A DNA stretch of 16,445 nucleotides from positions 1-16,445 of the forward strand of contig PJAB01001194.1 in the NCBI GenBank assembly GCA_002887195.1. The letters run 5' to 3'. Both the position numbers and the translations under genes were made by a program. This DNA is from Chrysochromulina parva (lineage: Eukaryota > Haptophyta > Prymnesiales > Chrysochromulinaceae). The notes below the pieces were generated by a model that searched no databases, was not told the DNA's origin, and saw only the letters and a program-made list of their open reading frames with translations. Below are positions 1 through 9,100 of the stretch, piece after piece (the first letter of the stretch is position 1; every line of letters begins with the position of its first letter).

Positions 1-109
1 GTGCTCACCACGGCGCCCGCCCTCTTCACAGGTGCCGTTGCTGCGCCTCCTCGAGGCCGAGCCGTTGCATGCATGCAAGTGCTCACCACGGCGCCCGCCC
101 TCTTCACAG
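1..109 (+). other. 3' end of an upstream intron, tail duplicated (family B)
   Basis: A 78-bp unit is present in tandem form. Positions 1-31 end in CTCTTCACAG. Positions 32-67 are a copy of the first 36 nt of exon 1 (110-145). Positions 68-109 are a second tail with GCTCACCACGGCGCC and CTCTTCACAG. Acceptors at 31 and 109 are both intact. I place the exon at 110 because every comparable intron begins with the exon copy. Use of 31 would add 26 codons in frame. Confidence 0.7.
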
Positions 110-3100
110 GTGCCGTTGCTGCGCCTCCTCGAGGCCGAGCCGTTGATCGCAAACGAGATGCCGAGCTACGCGGGCACGACGGCCAAAAAAGGAGTGCTCG
201 GAAAGATGGGCCGGTCAGTTGGGCTCTTCAAGGGCAAGGTGGACGGAGGGATGGCAGACGAGGTCCTGGCTGTGCTCTGCCATGGCCTTCGCGAGGACGT
301 GATCGCCGTCCGCAGCAGCGCCGCGAAGCGCGAGGTGCGGCGCTCCACCGTGCCCCCTCCCACATTCGGGTCGCTCCCCTCGTTGCATGCAAGCGCTCAC
401 CACGGCGCCCCCGCGCCGCTGCACAGGTACCCCTCTACGTGCCCCCTCCCACATTCGAGTCGCTCCCCTCGTTGCGTGAGCTCCGTCGAACGCACCGCAA
501 CGGGCTGCAGCCGCGCGCCCTGCCTTGCGACGCGACGGTCCGCTGGATGCCCGAACCGTTTGACGCCGAGATGCAATCTCCGACGGCCGAGATCGGAGCT
601 CGGGCGGCCGGCGGCGCTCAAGGCCACGTGCTCGAGGCGATCTCGCCTCTCCTATATTTGGAAGAGGTGAGCATCGGGGAGAGCGGCGGCGGAGGCGTAG
701 GCGGAGGCGTAGGCGGAGGCGGCGCGGGAGCCCACCAACTCGCCCTGCCTCCTCTGTCCGCGCATGCCGCCGCCAAGTCCGTCGTCGCCAAGAAGATGCT
801 CTCGAGGCTCGACAGCGATCTTCGATGGCTTTCTGATCAGAACCGCACTGCGGCCAAGCCGTTGATCCTTCGGGGATTCGGCTCCTTCGGCAGTGGCGCC
901 ACGGAGAGGCGCCGCAAGGTGGCCGCCGAGCTCGGTGCGCCTGATTGCGCCTGATGGCGCCTGATGGCGTCTGATGGCGTCTGATTGCGTCTGATGGCCA
1001 CTAATTCGCTCTTTTATGGCCTCTGATAGTCTCCAATTGCTTCTGATTGCCATGGATTGCCCCTTATGGCTTGCGAGTGCCTCCCATATTAGGTGCGGCG
1101 CTCGAGGCATTGCTTTCGGAGGACAAGCGTGCGACGGAGAGCTTGATGAGCGACCTCATCAAGCAAGCGACCGAAGGCGGCACAGACGCGACGGAGGCGC
1201 AGCATCTCGCCCGTCTGCTTGGACTCGAGGCGGGCTGTAAGTCGCACGACCACTGATGGCCTCTGATGGCCTCTGATGGCCTCTGACGGTCACCTGATAG
1301 ACTCTGATGGCCTCTGACGATCACCTGATTGACTCTGTTGGACGCCTGATTGCCACGCTCATCAGGCGAGCCCAAGGTGGACTTTGGGATGCTTTGTGGC
1401 CTGTTGATGTGCCAAGAGGGCGAAGAGGTCCTCAAGGATTCGAATCCACTCCTCTCGGCGTATGAAGCGTATGAGCTGCTGCAGCGAAGCGCGTCGCTCG
1501 TGCTCCGCGTGAGCAGGCAGCACCACTGCATCCGGCTGCTTCAGCTGGTGAAGAAGCTCGCGGCGGAGGTCGAGCGGGAAGCGGCCCACCCTCCGCCCGA
1601 CCCTGTGAATGGGAGTGAGGCTGTGGTGCTCGCCGAACAAGCCACCATGCTCCTTCGCTGGCGGCGGCCTCATGTGGTACTCTGTGGGGATGAGAGTGGC
1701 AAATACCTCTTCGACCCACGCATGCTACTCTTCGAGTACACGACCACCTTCGTGCTACGCCCACCCCAGGTGACTGTCTCGCTGATGACTACTAATAACC
1801 TCGTCTGATGACCTAATCTGATGACCACATCCGATGAGCGCTGATGACCAAGGTGATGATCCGTTGATGATCCTGCGTGCTGCGTCCGCCCGCAGGTGAC
1901 GCTCGTGGCCAAGCTGCTCGGCGATGCCGAGGCGCGCACCTCAGTGTGCCATCAGATGCTCATGGGCGAGGGCAAGACGACCGTCATCTCGCCGATGCTC
2001 GCGCTGCTCGTGGGCAATCTCGCGCTCGTGATCCAGATCGTACCTCCGCAGCTGCTCGCCTTTGCGCTCAACGTGCTCCGTGGCTGCTTCTCGGGCGGCG
2101 GCCCGTTACGAAAGGCCACGTGGACCTTCCACTTCGATCGGCGCACGGCCGTGACGCAGGCACTCCTCGACAAGTTCCGAACGGCAGAGGAAGAGCGGGC
2201 GGTGATGCTCGGTACGCCGGCCGCGTTCAAGGCCTTTATGCTCAAGCTCCTCGAGCTGCTCCACCTACTCGACACCGGCCAGTATCCTAAGAACCTGTCC
2301 AAGGGATACCTCAACCGCATCCGAGGTGCGATGCGCTCATTACGGCGCTCTTTCACTGATGACATCGGATGACCTCGGATGACCTCGGATGACCTCTTAT
2401 GACCTCTGATTGCCTTTTATTCACCTCTGATTGCCTCTCCTTCTCCACAGGCGCGATGCGATTGCGGCGCTCCTCCAATAAGGACGACAAGAGGCTCGAT
2501 AAGGGCATGCTGCGCATGCAGGCGGGCTGGGCGGTGCAGATGCTCGAGGTGTGGGGACGCTCGGTCGCTGTCATTGACGAAGTGGACATCGTGCGTGCAC
2601 ACCCTCATTTGGCACCTCCCCCTCTCCGTGCATGTGCATGCACACCACCCTCAGCCTGCCCCGGACCCTAATTTGGCAGGTGCTGCACCCGTTAAAGAGT
2701 GAGCTCAACTGGCCGCTCGGCGACAAGCATGCCCTTGACTTTGCGCCGAAGCGGTGGGAGCTTTGATTGCACCTTGATTGCACCTTGATTGCACCTTGAT
2801 TGCACCTTGATTGCACCGAAGCGGTGGGAGCTGCCCGGCCATCTGCTCGACGCGCTGATTGCGACTGATTGCGACTGATGAGCTCTGATGGCCTCCCTCA
2901 TCAGGTGGGAGCTGCCCGGCCATCTGCTCGACGCGTTGATGCACATCCAGCGCGAGCTGCAGCGAGATCGCGAGGATGAGATCTCGCTCGGAGATGCGAC
3001 GGGTGAGGAGCGTGCGCGTCTCCAAATGGAGCAACGCCGACGGCGCGACGGCGCCGTTGCCGTTCCCCCCAACGGGCAGGCGGCGGCCGGCATCGCGCAC

Positions 3101-6100
3101 GAGAAGGCAAGTCAAGCCAAGACAAGTCACGAGAAGGACTTGCTCCTCCGGCTCGTCCTTGCCGTTCGTCAGGGCGTCGCGGAGAAGTCGGTGCAGCAGG
3201 TTCCACATCTCGTCATCCTCTCCTCCGCGTGGTACGCGCATGCATGCATCACCCTCATCCGAACCAAGACCCTAATTTGGCAGCCCCATCTCGTCATCCT
3301 CTCCTCCGCATGGTACGCGTAGCACATGCATCACCCTCACCCCCAAACCATGACCCTAATTTGGCAGGTACGCGCAGCATATGCGCCCGATCCTCTCCGA
3401 ATGGCTCGTGCTTTGGCTGCGGCGCCAGGGGCTGCGTGACGTGTCCGACGCGCAGATCCTCGGCTGCCTCGCGAGCGGCGGTGCGACTGCAGAGGTGGAG
3501 GCGGTGCTGGCGGACGTGCATGTGCGCATGCTCAACCACTAATTGCCTCTGATTGCCTCGAATGGCCACTAACTGCCTCTAATCGCCTCTAATCGCCACT
3601 GATTGCCTCAATCGCCTCTAATCGCCTCTAATTGCCTCTAATTGCCAGGTGCGCATGCTCAACCTGGGCTACGATTGGCTGCATGCGCTGCTGCCCCATG
3701 TGCTCGCGAAGATCAATCGCGTGCATTATGGGCTGTTACGACCTCACGAGCTCGAGAGTATGGCCAAGTTAGGAACGCTCCCTCGCTCGCGCCGCTTCCT
3801 GGCGGTCCCGTTCGTGGGCAAGGATGCGCCCTCCCCCTCGTCCGAGTACGCTCACCCCGACGGGGCAATCGGGCTGACCATCCTCCAGGCATGCAGATGC
3901 TCACCACGATGCCCGCTCTTTTCCACAGGTACGCTCACCCCGACGTGGCAATCGGGCTGACCATCCTCGCGTACCGGTACGAAGGGCTGCGCCCCGCCGA
4001 CTTTGGCGCCAACATGCTTCAACTGCGCTCCGAGTTTGAAAACGAGAGCGGTTCGGAGCTCCAACGGCCATCGGCGATCCTTTGGATTAGTTGGATCCTG
4101 GCTGCGCCGGGCGACCGTCGTGTGCGCGGCACGGTGGGCGCTAAGCATGCGAACGCGTCGGATGCGCGGCGCGCTCGCCTCGCTTCGAAGGCGACGGTGG
4201 AGACGCTCTTCTCGGATGTGGGCGTGACGCAGCAGGACATCTTGCCGTTACATCTGCTCGACCTCGCTGATCGAGAGTACATGACGCTGCTGTACGGGCT
4301 GCTCCAAAAGGGAGGCGACGTGGTGAGATGCTCTCTCGAGATACTCTCACGAGCAGATCGCCTTCCTGCTGATGGCCACTGAGTGCATGCTGATGGCCTC
4401 CCTCCTCAGGTGAGATACTATCTCGAGCAGATCGTCTTCCCCGAAGTGACCGCGCACCAAGCGACGAAACTCTCCGCCAACGGCCAGGATCTGGGCGGCG
4501 AGATGCTCTTCGGCACCCGTATTGGCTTCTCAGGCACGCCCTCGTCACTGCTGCCCCTCGAGATGGGCGACTGCGTATACGCTCAAGGAGATGATGGCAA
4601 GATGCTTCGCGCGCTTACCGACCCTCGTGTGGTGAGCAAAGCCCCTGATTGCATGCTGATTGCCTCCCTCTTCAACGCTCACGGAGATGATGGCAAGATG
4701 CTTCGCGCGCTTACCGAGACCCTCGGGGGGTGAGCATCGTTCATTTGGGGAATGAGGGACGGTGGACGGACTGGTGGAGGTCGCTGATTGCATGCTGATT
4801 GCCTCCCTCATCAGGTGAGCAAGGTTAATTTGGGGAATGATTGGACGGTGGATGGACTGGTGGAGGCCGTGACGGCATTGCGGCCGTGCCCGCATGCGCT
4901 CATCGACGCGGGCGCGCTCGTCACCGGGCTGAACAATGAGCAGGTGGCGCGCCGGCTACTCGAGGGTCTGCCAGCCGAGCAGTACGACGGGGTTGTGTAT
5001 CTCATCTCGGGAGGGACGAAGAAGATCATCCTGAGGGCGGGTGGGGCGCCCATGGCCCTCGAGCAGGTGAGTCTCGTCAATTGCCACTGATGACCTCTGA
5101 TTGCCTCTGATGGAGCGCCCATGGCCCTCGAGCAGGTGAGTCTCGTCAATTGCCTCTGATTGCGTCTGATCGCCTCTGATGGCCTCTGATCGCCTCTGAT
5201 CGCCTCTGATCGCCTCTGATGGCCTCTGATTGCCACTGATGGAGCCCCCATGGCCCCCTCGAGCAGTGCGGTGTACCCAAGGAACGACGCTTCTCCTTTT
5301 ACGATCAAGTCCACACGACCGGCACCGATATTCCGCAGACGGCGACGGCCAATGCCGTCCTGACCCTCTCGGCGGACCTCATCTTCCGTGACTACGCGCA
5401 GGCGGCCTATCGCATGCGCGGCATCGGCAAGGGGCAGAAGATCGTGCTCTTCGTCATTCCAGAGGTCCAAAAGCTCATCGAGCTCGAGAGCTGCAAGGGG
5501 CGAGGCGTCGAGGTGAGCGCTCGCAAGGACTGATGGCCGTTGATTGCGACTGATGAGATCTGATGGCCTCCCTCATCAATCTGATGGCCTCCCTCATCAG
5601 GTGAGTGCGCGTAGGGCGCAGCTCCAAGCGTTGCCAACGGCCGACGCGAGATTGCGGGCCGAGCTCGACGACGTGATCGCCTTCTTGCTCATCAAGTCGT
5701 TCCAAACTGAGCGAGTCCAGTTTGAGCTCTGGTGCCTGCACTGCGCCCAGGTGATGAGCGCTGATGAGCTCTGATGAACCCTGATGACTCCTGCTGAGCA
5801 CTGATGAGCTCTGATGAGCTCTGAGTAGCTCTGATGACCCCCCCCCCCAACTCAAGCGACTCCATGCACCGTGCCCAGAACGTGTGGCGCAAGAATGCAA
5901 TGCTTGGGCTTCGTGCAGAGCACTCTCTACTCGGAGGGGCCGACAAGGACGGCCTGCGTGTGAGCGCCATGGTGAGCACCTCCTTCTTGCGCTCGGGTGT
6001 GACGAATCCGTCAGATAAGCTCCGAGATCTGTCCGAGGAGGGCTGGTCGGCCCGACGCAAGCTCGACCTGTTTCGTGACCCGGTCGATCACTCGGTGCGC

Positions 6101-9100
6101 CACGTGAGATTGACGACTCTGAGAATGCAGCTCGCATACTCGAGCACCCCTGCCTTGCATGCATGTGCTCACCACGGCGCCTCCGAGAATGCAGCTCGTG
6201 GCGTTGCAGCTCGCATACTCGAGCACCCCTGCCTTGCATGCATGTGCTCACCACGGCGCCCTCTCCCCACAGGTGAGCAACACGATCCCGACGAGCAGCA
6301 GCACGCGCAAACAGATTCAGGTGGCAATGGATGCGGCGGGCGGGAAGCCCGCAGGGGCGGGCGGCATCGACATCGACCGCGTGCTCGCGCTGCTCGAGAA
6401 CACCGAGGCTGGGGCGGCCGCGGCACCGCCCGCAGCGCTCACGACAGCGCTCGCGCGGCGCTCGCTGTCCGAGGGCGCCGAGATGGGCGCCGATGGCTCC
6501 CAAGCCGTCGCGGCCTTCGGGCAGGAGCAGGAGCAACAGCAGGAGCAGGAGGAGGAGCAGGAGAAGGAGCAGCAGCAGCAGCAGCAAAAGGAGCAAGAAC
6601 AAGAGGTCCGACCGTCCCTCTGATTGCGCCTGATTGCGTACTGATTGCATCCTGATTGCCTCGGATTGCGACTGAGTGCGCTCGATTGTGTCGTTCATCA
6701 GGTCGAAGAGCCCGAGAACTTCGTCAAAGAGAAGTACGCTCGCGAGCACGAGGAGCTCTCCCCTTGGAGCTTGGCCAGCTGCATGCAAGTGCTCACCACG
6801 GCGCCCTCTCCTCCCCACAGGTACGCTCGCGAGCACGAGAAGCTCTCCCCTTGGAGCTTGGCGAGCCTCGCCAAGTCGCCGTACGAGAAGGAGGGCATGC
6901 TGGGCGGCGCCTCCGGCCACGCCTTCTTCCCGGCGAGCGAGTTCGCCGTGCTCCGAACGATGCTTGAGAACCGCGGCCCGCTGCACTGGCCGCCGTACTT
7001 GCTCTTCTCGGGCAACCACACGCAGCCGCGATGGCGGTTCGTCAACCACCGGCGGCTGAAGAACCTGCTGATCACGATGGAGTGGTTGCCGGACGTGAGT
7101 GACCAGGACGGCGCCGTGCCGGGCGCAAGGTCCGCCGTGCTCGGCGCCGTGTCGGGCATCCTGGGCGCCGTGCCGGGCGTGCCGGTCGACGTGTCGGGCG
7201 TGATGGCGAGCGTCATGGCGGGCGTGCCGGCGCTCAAGATGCCCGACACGGCGCTCAAGATGCCCTCGCTCCCCGGGCTGCCGTTTCGGGCGCCAATGTC
7301 CTTTGGGCGGAGCAAGGAGGACAAGGACTCGAATGAGCCTCTCGAGCCCGTTGACCTCGAGGCTCTGACTGACGTGCAGCGGGAGAGATTGACGAGACTG
7401 GTCCAACTCTACCAGGTGAGTCTCGTTAATTACCTCTGATGACCTCTGATGACCTCTGATGACCTCTGATGACCTCTGATGACGAGACTGGTCCAACTCT
7501 ACCAGGTGATGAGCCCTGAGGAGCCCTGTTGAGACCTGTTGAGACCTGATGAGCCCTGATGAGCACTGAGGAGCACTGAGGAGCCCTGATGAGCCCTGAT
7601 GAGCACTGAGGAGCACTGAGGAGCACTGAGGAGCCCTGACTATCAGACTGAGGCGGTATGTACCACTCTGCCAGGCCGAGGACGGGCCCTCCGACCAGCT
7701 GCCCGAGACGGCGCTCCGACGCATCCTCGTGGATCTCGGGATGCGCCCTGAGGAGGACGCACGCGACGCCGAGGCTGTGGAAGACTTCGTCAACGAGCTC
7801 CGGCAGCCTGGGGGTGGGGGGGCGGTCTCGCCCGATGGGTCGTTGACGGTTTCGTCAGACGCGTTCTGCGAGCTGATGCGCACGCAGACGTTTCTGCGCG
7901 GCGAGACGGGTCGGTATTGGGTCGTCCTCTCGCTGCGTGAGGCCGAGAGCTTGCGAGGCTGCTTGCATCTCGCTATGGACCAGGTGATGACCGCCTAATG
8001 ATCCCATGTTGACTTCTGATGAGACTGCCTAATGATCCTATAATGACCTCTGATGACCGCCCAATGATCCCTAGTTGAGCCTGCTTGCACAATCGAGCAG
8101 GGGCACTGATGACCTCTGATGGCCTCTGATGACCACTGATGACCACTGATGACCACTGATGACCACTGATGACCACTGATGAGCTTGCACCTCACCATCG
8201 AGCAGGGGCACGGTCTCATACCAGGCTCTCGCGCCTCCGTGGGGCTCCGGCTGCCCGACACGACGCTCCTCGATGCGATCTCCCCAGAGCCTCGCGAGAC
8301 GCCGTACGCGGAGCCGTTACAGCTTCAGCTCAGGACGGCGCTTGCATGCGTGCGGTTCGTCGACTCCCCATTCTCGTACCCGCCGGAGCAAATCCGTCAT
8401 CATGCTGATGAGCTGCCTGATTGCGCCCCTCATCAGGTTCGTCGATTCCCAATTCTCGTACCAGCCGGAGCAAATCCGTCATCATGCTGATGAGCTGCCT
8501 GATTGCGCCCCTCATCAGGTTCGTCGATTCCCAATTCTCGTACCAGCCGGAGCAGATCCGTCTGCTGCTGCGCGTCCTGCGCGCGGACACCCCACACGAC
8601 AGGCGGCGATGGTTCCAGGAGGTCTCTGGGTGCCGTCGACGGCCGCAGGTGAGCCTCGTCAAATGCAGGACCTCTGATGACACCTCTGATGACACCTCAG
8701 ATGACCTCTGATGACCTCTGATGGTTGCTGCCGACGGCCGCAGGGGTTACTGGCCAAGAAACGGACGAACCTCGAGATGGTGCTCAATACTGAAGACGAG
8801 TACCCGTTGCTGATCGCCTCTGCCGTGCGCTGGCGGCTTGCGGAGGAGATGCGCAAGCGACGGTGATGGGCCACTGATTGCCACTGATTGCCACTGATTG
8901 CCACTGATTGCCGCTGATTGCCGCTAATTGCCGCTAATTGCCGCTAATTGCCGCTAATTGCCACTTTGGGGGCTCGTGGACTCATACCCGATTGCATGCT
9001 GAGGAGGTGCCTGATTGCGTGCCTCATCAGGTTCGGGGTGGTGGACTTGTACCGTGCGATCAACGGGCGCCGAGATGGGCTGATGAGCTGCTCGGAGCTC

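Larger units (their letters stand above)
110..1769 (+). other. N-terminal region, exons 1-4 (residues 1-432), no assigned domain
   Basis: This segment is mostly helical in character with a Gly-Val-rich insert at about 685-730. I recognise no domain in exons 1-3. The end of exon 4 ([20 protein letters not shown] then PPQ) has the look of the conserved lead-in to the DUF3638 core, where an FDPR...FE...LR..QV stretch precedes the P-loop. The segment therefore probably belongs to the same ancestral protein rather than being a later fusion. The true N-terminus is outside the window. Confidence 0.7.
1896..3521 (+). other. DUF3638 domain, exons 5-9: P-loop ATPase half with Walker A and DEVD box
   Basis: Walker A is MGEGKTT; GEGKTT is at 1965-1982, residues 456-461, within [19 protein letters not shown]. 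The Walker B/DEAD-like box is VIDEVD with DEVD at 2576-2587 (residues 618-621). It is followed across intron 6 by [13 protein letters not shown], a hallmark of DUF3638. Known of the family: these resemble superfamily 2 helicase motifs I and II, but helicase activity is unproven. All residues expected for nucleotide binding (Gly, Lys, Thr) and hydrolysis (Asp-Glu) are present, so this copy looks functional. Confidence 0.9.
4410..5750 (+). other. C-terminal half of the helicase-like core, exons 12-15
   Basis: Exon 12 carries [16 protein letters not shown], with SGTPS at 4530-4544 (residues 1045-1049), resembling helicase motif III (SAT/SGT). Exon 13 has [20 protein letters not shown]. Exon 14 has [14 protein letters not shown] and [18 protein letters not shown]; the last segment (5411-5437) resembles the arginine-finger motif VI of superfamily 2 ATPases. 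All are strongly family-conserved blocks. The ATPase engine therefore spans about residues 430-1290 with no missing motif. Confidence 0.87.
5879..7415 (+). other. Linker region, exons 16-19: E/Q-rich tract and Gly/Val/Pro-rich tract
   Basis: Exon 17 ends in a low-complexity Glu/Gln tract (about 6520-6605, with six consecutive Gln codons). Exon 19 contains a conserved-looking block, [20 protein letters not shown] followed by [13 protein letters not shown], which I associate with DUF3638 homologues. It then has a low-complexity Gly/Val/Ala/Pro stretch at about 7096-7300. I assign no catalytic role. The Gln tract probably varies in length between alleles. Confidence 0.65.
7675..8862 (+). other. 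Exons 20-23, conserved downstream region of unknown function
   Basis: The reading includes [20 protein letters not shown] (exon 20) and a run of charged helices through exons 21-23. I recognise no named domain, although the [11 protein letters not shown] block looks conserved rather than low-complexity. Four introns (20-23) interrupt it, all bearing exon-derived duplications. Confidence 0.6.

Noticed and set aside
664..735. GTGAGC at 667 as a donor in exon 2
   Set aside because: The frame stays open through the Gly-Val stretch, no matching acceptor with an exon copy follows, and the downstream join at 934 keeps frame.
5838..5850. Poly-C run as a sequencing error or frameshift in the gene
   Set aside because: It lies inside intron 15, so it does not affect the reading frame with the chosen acceptor at 5878.
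5475..7883. 802-codon open frame on the minus strand
   Set aside because: It runs antisense through confirmed DUF3638-gene exons and introns. Its composition ([14 protein letters not shown] repeats, a long Leu run opposite the Gln tract) comes from decamers read in reverse and low-complexity antisense sequence.
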